5,322 nt of DNA, from positions 1 through 5,322 of the forward strand of contig JANSYB010000210.1 of assembly GCA_024742655.1 (NCBI GenBank). The letters are read 5' to 3'. Under the pieces are notes generated by a model. It had not been told where the DNA came from. It made no database searches and saw only the letters and a program-made list of their open reading frames with translations. Below, piece by piece: positions 1 through 5,322 of this stretch (position 1 is its first letter; each line of letters begins with the position of its first letter). The position numbers and the translations under genes are program-made. This DNA is from Paracoccaceae bacterium (GTDB taxonomy: Bacteria > Pseudomonadota > Alphaproteobacteria > Rhodobacterales > Rhodobacteraceae).

Positions 1-574
1 GCTGGCGCAAACGCACCATGTCGTCGCCGTGGCCCGCACCACCGGCGCGCTGGAGGAGCTCGACGACCGGATTCAGGCCGCGGGCGGCCAGGCCACACTG
101 GCGCCGATGGACATCACCAACGCCGATGCGATGGCGCAGCTGTGTCGCTCGATCCATGATCGCTGGGGCGTGATCGATCTATGGGCGCATGCCGCCATTC
201 ATGCCCCGCCCTTGGCTCCGGTGGCGCATCTCGACGCCGGTGACTGGCAGAAATCGGTGGATGTGAACGTCACCGCCACCGGGCGGCTTATTCCCTTTCT
301 GACCCCGCTGCTGGGCGAGCAGGGCACCGCGCTGTTCTTCGACGATCCGAAGGCGGGCGAGAAATTCTACGGCGCCTACGGGGCCAGCAAGGGCGCGCAG
401 ATCGCCCTGGCGCGCAGCTGGCAGGCCGAGACCGTGAAAACCGGGCCAACGGTTCATATCCTGTCACCACGGGCCATGAACACGGCCCTGCGTGCGCGGT
501 TCCATCCCGGCGAGAATCGCGAGGCCCTGACCCCGGCCACCGAGGAGGCCACACGGCTGCTTGCACAGATCTGA
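1..574 (+). CDS. Short-chain dehydrogenase/reductase (SDR), 5'-truncated by window edge
   Basis: This is the C-terminal part (about 190 residues) of an NAD(P)-dependent oxidoreductase of the SDR superfamily; the first whole codon is at 2-4 and the frame is open to the window edge, so the N-terminal glycine-rich cofactor motif and true start are missing. Counting from that codon, the second Rossmann strand (HHVVAVART) ends in Arg12, which favours NADP(H). Asp37 in MDITNAD fits the usual adenine-contact position. HAA at 63-65 replaces the common NAG. Asn89 in VDVNVTAT fits the conserved helix-4 Asn, and Tyr126/Lys130 form the YxxxK catalytic pair. The Ser normally about 13 residues before the Tyr is absent: F113 and D114 stand there. 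The C-terminal pattern SPRAMNTALRA resembles the YciK-like branch of classical SDRs. The substrate cannot be told. An internal GTG at 29 is not the start, because homology continues upstream of it. Confidence 0.88.
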   Translation, partial: LAQTHHVVAVARTTGALEELDDRIQAAGGQATLAPMDITNADAMAQLCRSIHDRWGVIDLWAHAAIHAPPLAPVAHLDAGDWQKSVDVNVTATGRLIPFLTPLLGEQGTALFFDDPKAGEKFYGAYGASKGAQIALARSWQAETVKTGPTVHILSPRAMNTALRARFHPGENREALTPATEEATRLLAQI

Positions 575-590
575 CGCCGCGTCCGCACCC

Positions 591-619
591 TTGGCGAGCC
601 GGCGCTGAAGGGCTACATT
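591..619 (+). promoter_or_regulatory. Candidate sigma70-type promoter for the small exported-protein gene
   Basis: In the 73-base gap after the SDR gene there is TTGGCG at 591-596 and TACATT at 614-619, separated by 17 bases. Each hexamer matches 4 of 6 positions of the TTGACA/TATAAT consensus, and the spacing is ideal. It would place a transcript start about 20 bases before the GGAGG at 638-642. This is a pattern match in GC-rich DNA only, so chance occurrence is possible, and readthrough from the SDR gene is an alternative. Confidence 0.3.
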
Positions 620-647
620 CTCGGCAACGCACTGTCCGGAGGCGCCC

Positions 648-1172
648 ATGTCCCGTATCCTGTCCATCCTGCTCGGCGGCCTTGTGCTGGCCGCATCGCC
701 CGCCCTTGCCGGGATGCAACCGATCCTGCAACTGGAAAAGATGGTCGATGACGAGGCGACGCATGTCGTCACGCTTTATGCCAGTGATATCGACCCAAAC
801 AGCATCGCCACCGATGACAGCTACCGTCTGACGGTGAACGGGCAGAAAGTGGACATTCCCGACGCCCTTTCGGCGCGGCTCGACCGGGAGCGGCGCGGAT
901 ACAGCTATGACGCGTTCACCAAGGGGGTCAGCGAAGACACGTCCAAGGCCATTTGCATGATGGCCGGCCCCGCGCGTGGCACGGTTCTGTCGGTGCTGTA
1001 CCTGACCTACGAAAACAACCAGATCGCCGATGCCGCCATGCGGCCGATCCTGACGCGCCCGGACAATTGCCTGTTTACCAAACGGATCCGGCCCGTGTCG
1101 GACGAGGCCCGGTTCGAGGCCGCCGGCGCGATGGCCACGTTGCAGACCATTCTGGATCTGCACGCCAACTGA
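648..1172 (+). CDS. Small exported protein of unknown function
   Basis: I do not recognise a family for this 174-residue protein. Residues 1-21 are a typical Sec signal peptide: Arg3 near the start, a hydrophobic core of Leu/Ile/Gly/Val, and an A-L-A cleavage site before Gly22. There is no lipobox Cys, so the product is probably soluble in the periplasm or secreted, with about 153 mature residues. The mature part has no further membrane segment, a mixed alpha/beta look, an acidic patch near residues 34-36, and exactly two cysteines (Cys103 and Cys141), which could form one disulfide after export. The start is well supported by GGAGG at 638-642, five bases before the ATG. The gene sits alone between the SDR gene (73 bases away) and surE (105 bases), each gap holding a possible promoter, so it may be its own unit. 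Its conserved-looking composition and good ribosome binding site argue for a real gene; function is unassigned. Confidence 0.82.
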   Translation: MSRILSILLGGLVLAASPALAGMQPILQLEKMVDDEATHVVTLYASDIDPNSIATDDSYRLTVNGQKVDIPDALSARLDRERRGYSYDAFTKGVSEDTSKAICMMAGPARGTVLSVLYLTYENNQIADAAMRPILTRPDNCLFTKRIRPVSDEARFEAAGAMATLQTILDLHAN

Positions 1173-1221
1173 TCCCGGCCGATTTTGTCGCCTGTCGGGC
1201 CGTGTGATCGGGTGCGCGCGC

Positions 1222-1250
1222 TTGCCCCTCGTCACCGGCCCCGCTACACA
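1222..1250 (+). promoter_or_regulatory. Candidate promoter for surE-pcm-nlpD
   Basis: The 105-base gap before surE holds TTGCCC at 1222-1227 and TACACA at 1245-1250 with a 17-base spacer. The -35 box matches 4 of 6 and the -10 box 3 of 6 consensus positions; weak -10 boxes are common in Alphaproteobacteria. A transcript would begin near 1257, leaving a leader of about 20 bases that contains the surE ribosome binding site. The position is sensible for the head of the three-gene cluster, but the assignment is by pattern only. Confidence 0.35.
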
Positions 1251-1263
1251 AGGCAAAGAGCAG

Positions 1264-1270
1264 CCGGAGG
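1264..1270 (+). promoter_or_regulatory. Ribosome binding site that fixes the surE TTG start
   Basis: CCGGAGG lies seven bases upstream of the TTG at 1278-1280. It is a strong Shine-Dalgarno sequence. Together with the family N-terminus ([10 protein letters not shown]) it decides the start in favour of this TTG over an upstream in-frame TTG at 1185, whose extra 31 residues are Arg/Pro-rich and unlike SurE. Confidence 0.8.
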
Positions 1271-1277
1271 CGAAAAT

Positions 1278-2060
1278 TTGCGCATTCTCATCACCAATGA
1301 CGACGGCATCAACGCCCCGGGCCTGGCCGTGCTCGACGAGATCGCCAACGCGCTTGCGGGCCCCGACGGCGAAGTCTGGACCGTGGCCCCCGCCTTCGAG
1401 CAATCCGGCGTCGGCCACTGCATTTCCTACACCACGCCGATGATGATCTCGCAGATGGATGACCGCCGCTATGCCGCGCAGGGCAGCCCGGCGGATTGCG
1501 TTCTGGCCGCCCTGCATGACGTGATGATCGACGCCCGGCCCGACCTGGTACTGTCGGGTGTGAACCGCGGCAACAACTCGGCCGAGAACGCGGTCTATTC
1601 CGGCACCGTGGGCGCCGCGATGGAGGCCGCGCTGCAAGGCGTGCCCGCGGTGGCGTTGAGCCAGTATTACGGCCCCGAGAACAAGGATCTCGACGATCAG
1701 TTCGAGTCTGCCCGCGCGCATGGGTTGAGCACACTTCGCACCCTTCTGGACAAGGGAGTCTGGACCCGCGACGATTACGGCATCTTCTACAACATCAACT
1801 TTCCGCCCGTGCCCGCCACGGGCGTCAAGGGGATCCGCGCCGCGCGCCAGGGCTTTCGCCGCGACATGGGCTTTGGCGTACAGCCCACCCAATCGCCCTC
1901 GGGGCGGCGATTCCTGTGGATCACCGGCGCCCCGCAGCAGCAGCCGACCAGCCCCGGATCCGACGCTGACTGGAACCTCAAGGGCTATATCTCGGTCACG
2001 CCGATGCGCGCCGACCTGACCGCGCATGACGCGCTGGAGGCGCTCAAGGCCATCGAATGA
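1278..2060 (+). CDS. surE: 5'/3'-nucleotidase SurE
   Basis: SurE is a metal-dependent cytoplasmic phosphatase that removes phosphate from nucleoside 5'- and 3'-monophosphates, and in some species from short polyphosphate. With the TTG start the protein has 260 residues, the normal family length. The signature is at the N-terminus, [15 protein letters not shown], where Asp8 and Asp9 fit the metal-binding acids. Ser43 in FEQSGVGH and Asn96 in LSGVNRGNN fit the other two metal/phosphate-site residues, followed by the conserved [11 protein letters not shown] at 107-117. All expected active-site positions are present, so an active enzyme is likely. The gene heads a tight cluster: its TGA at 2058-2060 overlaps the pcm ATG (ATGA), as in many Proteobacteria where surE and pcm are adjacent. 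The rare TTG start could lower translation initiation; this is inference. Confidence 0.96.
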   Translation: MRILITNDDGINAPGLAVLDEIANALAGPDGEVWTVAPAFEQSGVGHCISYTTPMMISQMDDRRYAAQGSPADCVLAALHDVMIDARPDLVLSGVNRGNNSAENAVYSGTVGAAMEAALQGVPAVALSQYYGPENKDLDDQFESARAHGLSTLRTLLDKGVWTRDDYGIFYNINFPPVPATGVKGIRAARQGFRRDMGFGVQPTQSPSGRRFLWITGAPQQQPTSPGSDADWNLKGYISVTPMRADLTAHDALEALKAIE

Positions 2061-2713
2061 ACGACCATGAGCCGGATATCGCCGAACGCAAGATGCAGTT
2101 CCTCTTCGCGCTGCGCTCGCGCGGGGTGACCGATAAACGCGTCTTGACCGCGATGGAACGCATTGACCGCGGCCCCTTCGTGCGCGGGTATTTCGCCGCG
2201 CGCGCCTATGAGGACACGCCCCTGCCCATCGCCTGCGGGCAGACCATCTCGCAGCCCTCGGTGGTGGGCCTGATGACGCAGGCCCTGCAGGTCAGCGCCC
2301 GCGACAAGGTGCTCGAGGTGGGCACCGGCTCGGGCTACCAGGCCGCGATCCTCAGTCAGCTGGCCCGCCGGGTCTACACGGTGGACCGGCACAAGCGGCT
2401 GGTGGTCGAGGCGGCGACGGTTTTTCGCGACCTCGACCTGACCAATATCACCGCGCTGACCGCCGATGGCAGCTTCGGCCTGCCCGACCAGGCGCCGTTC
2501 GACCGCATCCTCGTGACGGCCGCCGCCGAGGATCCGCCCGGGCCGCTCTTGGCGCAATTGAAAATCGGGGGTATCATGGTGCTGCCGGTGGGCCAGTCGG
2601 ATGCCGTGCAAAGCCTGATCCGTGTAACGCGACACGAGGGCGGCTTTGACTATGACGAATTGCGGCCGGTGCGTTTCGTTCCCCTGCTCGAAGGGCTGGG
2701 ACGGGACGGGTAA
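2057..2713 (+). CDS. pcm: Protein-L-isoaspartate O-methyltransferase (PIMT)
   Basis: This cytosolic enzyme transfers a methyl group from S-adenosylmethionine to the abnormal carboxyl of L-isoaspartyl residues in aged proteins, starting their repair to normal aspartate. The protein has 218 residues, the usual size. Visible family blocks in order are [19 protein letters not shown] (about 40-58), the substrate-site loop [13 protein letters not shown] (61-73), SAM motif [16 protein letters not shown] (from 85), the post-I strand RVYTVDR ending in an acidic residue, the region [15 protein letters not shown], and [12 protein letters not shown], followed by RFVPLLEG near the end. No key block is missing. 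The ATG overlaps the surE stop by four bases; AAGG at 2046-2049, inside surE, is the likely ribosome binding site, so translation is probably coupled. The pairing of surE and pcm suggests shared expression under ageing or stress conditions. Confidence 0.96.
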   Translation: MNDHEPDIAERKMQFLFALRSRGVTDKRVLTAMERIDRGPFVRGYFAARAYEDTPLPIACGQTISQPSVVGLMTQALQVSARDKVLEVGTGSGYQAAILSQLARRVYTVDRHKRLVVEAATVFRDLDLTNITALTADGSFGLPDQAPFDRILVTAAAEDPPGPLLAQLKIGGIMVLPVGQSDAVQSLIRVTRHEGGFDYDELRPVRFVPLLEGLGRDG

Positions 2714-2727
2714 CCGACGGGACATGA

Positions 2728-2743
2728 CGTAAACGCGTAAACA
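2728..2743 (+). repeat. Tandem 8-base repeat, CGTAAACG/CGTAAACA
   Basis: Two adjacent copies of CGTAAAC with an 8-base period lie in the 75-base gap between pcm and the NlpD-like gene. The stretch is AT-rich for this region. It could be a regulator half-site pair or part of an internal promoter for the NlpD-like gene, or chance; I know of no named motif that matches. Confidence 0.35.
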
Positions 2744-2747
2744 CAAG

Positions 2748-2765
2748 GCCCCGGCCACAAGGGGC
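2748..2765 (+). other. Short GC hairpin between pcm and the NlpD-like gene
   Basis: GCCCC at 2748-2752 pairs with GGGGC at 2761-2765 across an 8-base loop. No T-run follows (ATATTGACG comes next), so it is not a convincing intrinsic terminator. It could weakly attenuate transcription or stabilise the 3' end of a surE-pcm message. It lies just before the GAGGA ribosome binding site (2774-2778) of the next gene. Confidence 0.25.
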
Positions 2766-2788
2766 ATATTGACGAGGACCTGATCGAG

Positions 2789-3952
2789 ATGCTTTTCCGC
2801 ACACGCCATGCCACCTTTCTGGCCGGCTCCGCCGCGCTCATGCTGTTGTCCGCCTGTGACCAGCCGCTGGATTTCGATCTGCGGGGCGGGTTCGGCAACG
2901 CGCCCTCCACGGCCGAGGCCGCGCGCAACGCCACCGCCAACCGGCCCGATCCCGACAGCCGCGGGATCATCTCCTATCCGAATTACCAGGTGGCCGTGGC
3001 CCGGCGCGGCGACACGCTGACGACACTGGCCGCGCGCATCGGTGCGAATGTGGCTGACCTGGCGCGCTACAACGGCATGCAACCCGGCGACAGCCTGCGC
3101 AAGGGCGAGATCATCGCCCTGCCCGGCCGCGTCGCCGAACCGGCCGGCGGCCCGTTGACGCCCAGCGGCGTCGACATCACCACGCTGGCCGGCTCGGCCA
3201 TCGAGGCCGCGGATGCCCAGGCCCCGCGCACCGCGTCCCTCGATCCCGGCCAGAGCGGCGTCGAGCCCGTGCGCCACAGGGTGGAGCGCGGCGAAACCGC
3301 CTTCACCATCGCCCGGCTTTACCAGGTGTCGGTGCGCAGCCTTGCGGACTGGAACGGGCTGGGACCGGATTTCGAGGTGCGCGAGGGGCAATACCTGCTG
3401 ATCCCGGTGGTTCTGCCCGAGGCAGCCCCCCAGACCGACGCCCTCGCCCCGGCCGTGACACGCCCCGGAAGCGGCTCGCCCACGCCGACCCCGCCAAGCG
3501 CCTCCAAACCGCTGCCGGAGGAAAAGACGGTGCCCGCCGCAAAACCGGTCGAAACCACGGCCGCCCCGGATCTGAGCAGCTCGAAACCGGCGGCCGCGTC
3601 CGCCACCAGGATGAGTTTCCCGGTCAAGGGGGATATCATTCGCGAATATTCCAAGGGCAAGAATGACGGGATCGACATCGCGGCCGCTCCCGGGACCCCG
3701 GTGCGCGCCGCCGATGCCGGGACCGTGGCCGCGATCACGCAGGACACCAACGGCGTCCCGATCATCGTGGTCAAGCATGCGGGCAACTTGCTGACCGTCT
3801 ATTCGAATGTCGGCGGGGTGACCGTGGACAAGGGCGACAGTGTGAAACGCGGCGGCAAACTGGCCGAGATTCGCAAGGATGGCACGGCGGCGGTGCATTT
3901 CGAGGTGCGCGAGGGCTTCGACAGCGTCGACCCGATGCCCTACCTGCAATAG
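2789..3952 (+). CDS. nlpD: NlpD-like lipoprotein: two LysM domains plus degenerate LytM (M23) domain
   Basis: This is a 387-residue cell-envelope protein, probably an activator of peptidoglycan amidases at division rather than a peptidase. Residues 1-22 form a lipoprotein signal ending in the lipobox L20-S-A-C23. LysM domains, which bind peptidoglycan glycan strands, are at about 67-112 (RRGDTLTTLAARIGANVADL) and 162-206 (ERGETAFTIARLYQVSV). A Pro/Ala/Thr/Lys-rich linker runs from about 208 to 272. A LytM/M23 domain fills about 275-387. Its zinc and catalytic set is incomplete: the HxxxD motif reads N292-D-G-I-D296, the Tyr-x-His position reads Y338-S-N340, and the HxH motif reads A368-V-H370. 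Such loss of active-site residues is known in the NlpD/EnvC activators. Asp24 follows the lipidated Cys, which in E. coli favours the inner membrane. GAGGA at 2774-2778 supports the start. The surE-pcm-nlpD order supports the symbol, though 'M23 family metallopeptidase' would be the automatic name. Confidence 0.88.
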   Translation: MLFRTRHATFLAGSAALMLLSACDQPLDFDLRGGFGNAPSTAEAARNATANRPDPDSRGIISYPNYQVAVARRGDTLTTLAARIGANVADLARYNGMQPGDSLRKGEIIALPGRVAEPAGGPLTPSGVDITTLAGSAIEAADAQAPRTASLDPGQSGVEPVRHRVERGETAFTIARLYQVSVRSLADWNGLGPDFEVREGQYLLIPVVLPEAAPQTDALAPAVTRPGSGSPTPTPPSASKPLPEEKTVPAAKPVETTAAPDLSSSKPAAASATRMSFPVKGDIIREYSKGKNDGIDIAAAPGTPVRAADAGTVAAITQDTNGVPIIVVKHAGNLLTVYSNVGGVTVDKGDSVKRGGKLAEIRKDGTAAVHFEVREGFDSVDPMPYLQ

Positions 3953-4135
3953 GCTCTGGCCCCGGAAAATCGGCAAGGCCGCGTTTCTTCTGGCCCGAAA
4001 TATCCCCGCCGGAGGCACCCCGAAGGTGACGACGGCGCACACTGCCGGGCTTGCGCGTCGCGCCGGCCATCCCCCGAGGAGGCGCCCGCAGGGCAACGAC
4101 GAGAGATCAAGCGCGCGCGACAGCGCGCCCCGTTT
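3953..4135. other. Convergent intergenic region rich in hairpins and repeat-like sequence
   Basis: No credible gene is present in these 183 bases between the NlpD-like gene and the oppositely oriented ATPase gene. Several dyads are visible: GGCC-CCG ... CGG-CAA-GGCC at 3958-3980 around a GAAAAT loop; GCCG ... CGGC enclosing GCGC-GTC-GCGC at 4044-4067; GCCC-GCA-GGGC at 4084-4094; and a 6-bp GC stem at 4113-4128. The block at 3984-4016 (TTTCTTCTGG, then GAAATATCCCCGCCGGAGGC) resembles, from memory, a motif recurring in intergenic DNA of Rhodobacterales. On the minus strand it reads CCTCCGGCGGGGATATTT, a small stem followed by a T-rich stretch. The likely role is transcription termination for both converging units; a dispersed repeat is the alternative reading. 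Confidence 0.55.
4113..4135 (+). terminator. Candidate terminator of the surE-pcm-nlpD transcript
   Basis: GCGCGC at 4113-4118 pairs fully with GCGCGC at 4123-4128 over a GACA loop, followed by CCCGTTTC with TTT at 4133-4135. The stem is strong but the T-run is short and delayed, so efficiency is uncertain. It ends directly at the stop codon of the opposing ATPase gene, a sensible place for a terminator between converging genes. On the minus strand no T-run follows. Confidence 0.35.
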
Positions 4136-4972
4136 CTAAAGCGAAACCCCGTGACGGCCGGCAAGATCGGTAAAGAACTGCCACGCGACCCGGCCCGAGC
4201 GCGCGCCGCGCGTCGCCTGCCATTCGATCGCCTCGGCGCGCAAGGTCGCCTCGTCCACCTTGACCCCATGAGCCGCGCAATAGCCCTGGATCATCTCGAG
4301 ATACTCGTCCTGGCTGCACGGGTGAAATCCCAGCCACAGACCGAAGCGATCACTCAGGGACACCTTTTCTTCCACCGCTTCGCTGGGGTTGATCGCGCTG
4401 GAGCGTTCATTCTCGATCATGTCGCGCGGCATCAGGTGGCGCCGGTTCGAGGTGGCATAGAAAATCACGTTGTCCGGCCGCCCCTCGATGCCGCCATCCA
4501 GCACCGCCTTGAGGGATTTGTAATGCTGGTCGTCATGGCTGAAGCTCAGGTCGTCGCAGAACAGCACGAAGCGCGCCCGGCTGTCGCGCAACAGGTTCAA
4601 CAAACGGCCCACACTGGGCAGGTCCTCGCGGTGCAGCTCCACGATCTTCAGCGGCAGGTCCTGGGCCAGAACGGCGGCATGCACCGCCTTCACTAGGCTG
4701 GATTTTCCCATCCCCCGCGCGCCCCAGAGCAGCGCGTTGTTGGCCGGCAGACCGCGCGCGAATTGCAGCGTGTTGGCCAGCAGCGTGTCGCGCGACCGGT
4801 CGATCCCCACAAGCAGGGACATGTCCACGCGGTTGACCTTGCCGACAGGGTCGAGGCGATCCGGCTCCACGTGCCAGACGAACGCATCGGCCGCCTCGAC
4901 ATCGGGCATTGTGCCGGGCGCCGGGCTCATCCGTTCGAGCGCGGCCGCGATCCGCTCCAGCGGGTCGCTCAC
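4136..4972 (-). CDS. DUF815-family AAA+-type ATP-binding protein
   Basis: This 278-residue cytoplasmic protein is a P-loop ATPase of the DUF815 group, widespread in Proteobacteria and, as far as I know, without a settled function. Walker A is GARGMGKSS at 84-92 (Lys90). Walker B is [11 protein letters not shown] at 134-144 (Asp140, Asp141). A sensor-1-like Asn176 sits in [14 protein letters not shown]. Arg209 in [12 protein letters not shown] is a plausible arginine finger, and RSGRVAWQF at about 258-266 is a sensor-2-like stretch. The N-terminal 75 residues include the family segment [13 protein letters not shown], thought to sit before the nucleotide fold. All ATPase motifs look intact. The GTG start (4972-4970) overlaps the tatC stop as GTGA, with GGAGAGG (4980-4986) seven bases upstream, so it is probably translated with tatC. 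A link to Tat export is suggested only by this position. Confidence 0.93.
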   Translation of the reverse strand: MSDPLERIAAALERMSPAPGTMPDVEAADAFVWHVEPDRLDPVGKVNRVDMSLLVGIDRSRDTLLANTLQFARGLPANNALLWGARGMGKSSLVKAVHAAVLAQDLPLKIVELHREDLPSVGRLLNLLRDSRARFVLFCDDLSFSHDDQHYKSLKAVLDGGIEGRPDNVIFYATSNRRHLMPRDMIENERSSAINPSEAVEEKVSLSDRFGLWLGFHPCSQDEYLEMIQGYCAAHGVKVDEATLRAEAIEWQATRGARSGRVAWQFFTDLAGRHGVSL

Positions 4973-5322
4973 GGTTTGTCCTCTCCGCGGTTCACCATGC
5001 CGGGGTCTTCGTCGTCATCGTCTTCGAATTCGGCCAGAAGGGGATCATCCTCCAACGAAGCTTCATCCGCGTCCGCTTCGGCCGTATCCGCGGCGGCGTC
5101 CTCGTCATCGTCGAACCAGACACCCTCTTCGCGAAGACGCTTTTCGCGGTCGCGGTCGACCCGCGCCACCAGAAAGATCGACACCTCGTAAAGCCCATAG
5201 ACCACCACGAACAGGATCACCTGCGTAATCACATCAGGCGGCGTGACCAGCGCGGCCAGCAACAGGATGCCCACCACGGCGTATTTGCGCACGGTCTTGA
5301 GGCCCTGGGCGTCGACCAGACC
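4969..5322 (-). CDS. tatC: Sec-independent (twin-arginine) translocase subunit TatC, C-terminal part, with long acidic tail
   Basis: TatC is the multi-spanning inner-membrane core of the twin-arginine translocase and, with TatB, recognises the signal peptides of folded cargo. Only the last 117 residues are visible; the frame is open to the window edge, which starts [17 protein letters not shown]. The segment [17 protein letters not shown] matches the fifth membrane helix and its conserved TPPD motif, and [19 protein letters not shown] matches the sixth. After the basic stretch [12 protein letters not shown] comes a cytoplasmic tail of about 53 residues with roughly 25 Asp/Glu and only two basic residues. 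E. coli TatC also ends in an acidic tail, but a much shorter one. The DNA for part of it (5005-5026) is a low-complexity run of GTC/TCN triplets. A GTG at 5292-5290 is internal and not the start. The stop overlaps the ATPase start by four bases. Confidence 0.94.
   Translation of the reverse strand, partial: GLVDAQGLKTVRKYAVVGILLLAALVTPPDVITQVILFVVVYGLYEVSIFLVARVDRDREKRLREEGVWFDDDEDAAADTAEADADEASLEDDPLLAEFEDDDDEDPGMVNRGEDKP

Noticed and set aside
1176..1202. Hairpin CGGCCGA / TCGGGCCG just after the exported-protein gene, considered as a terminator
   Set aside because: The stem has a bulge and a 12-base loop, and no T-run follows, so there is too little to call it an intrinsic terminator.
288..2027. 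A 579-codon open frame on the minus strand, opposite the SDR, exported-protein and surE genes
   Set aside because: It covers three genes on the other strand that have family motifs or a signal peptide plus ribosome binding site, and it shows no recognisable motif itself.
1985..4096. A 703-codon open frame on the minus strand, opposite pcm and the NlpD-like gene
   Set aside because: It is antisense to two clearly recognised genes. Its product is a low-complexity Gly/Arg/His/Ala-rich string with no domain, as expected from codon bias in GC-rich DNA.
4044..4128. Several short inverted repeats, considered as a CRISPR array
   Set aside because: The dyads differ in sequence and length and have no regular spacing or repeated unit.
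3879..4139. An 86-codon plus-strand frame running from the end of the NlpD-like gene through the convergent gap
   Set aside because: It starts inside the LytM domain in another frame, is Arg/Pro-rich and ends among hairpins; no ribosome binding site or domain is seen.
4151..4696. A 181-codon plus-strand frame inside the ATPase gene
   Set aside because: It is the antisense of the Walker A/B-containing ATPase; its translation has no motif and no ribosome binding site of note.
4737..5228. Two plus-strand frames with Ser/Arg/Pro-rich products across the tatC-ATPase junction
   Set aside because: Their serine and arginine runs are the complement of the Asp/Glu codons of the acidic TatC tail, so they are shadows.

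Overview
The window is a GC-rich, densely coded chromosomal segment that most resembles a member of the Rhodobacterales (Roseobacter/Rhodobacter group, Alphaproteobacteria). This rests on the protein styles, on the order surE-pcm-nlpD-like gene next to a DUF815-type ATPase and tatC, and on an intergenic motif of a kind I recall as frequent in that order. The taxonomic call is recognition from memory, not a database result.

Layout, left to right. Positions 1-574 (+) hold the 3' part of a short-chain dehydrogenase/reductase (SDR) gene whose nucleotide-binding N-terminus lies outside the window. Positions 648-1172 (+) encode a small exported protein with a clear Sec signal peptide and no family I recognise. 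Positions 1278-3952 (+) carry surE (5'/3'-nucleotidase, TTG start), pcm (protein L-isoaspartate methyltransferase, overlapping surE by 4 bases) and an NlpD-like lipoprotein with two LysM domains and a catalytically degenerate LytM/M23 domain. Positions 3953-4135 are a non-coding convergent gap rich in hairpins and repeat-like sequence. Positions 4136-4972 (-) encode a DUF815-family AAA+-type ATPase. Positions 4969-5322 (-) hold the 3' end of tatC, the core subunit of the twin-arginine translocase; its stop codon overlaps the ATPase start by 4 bases.

Functionally, surE and pcm are maintenance genes acting on nucleotides and on aged proteins, and the NlpD-like protein probably regulates cell-wall amidases at the septum. 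In Enterobacteria the same three genes are followed by rpoS. Here the position is taken by a convergent gap and the tatC-ATPase unit, as expected because Alphaproteobacteria generally lack rpoS. The tatC-ATPase overlap suggests translational coupling.

Overall this looks like a housekeeping region, and I see no strong sign of a wholly new system (no CRISPR, phage, insertion sequence, tRNA or rRNA). The points most worth a second look are the missing catalytic serine in the SDR, the Asp at +2 of the NlpD-like lipoprotein together with its degenerate active site, the very acidic TatC tail, the unrecognised exported protein, and the structured convergent intergenic region.
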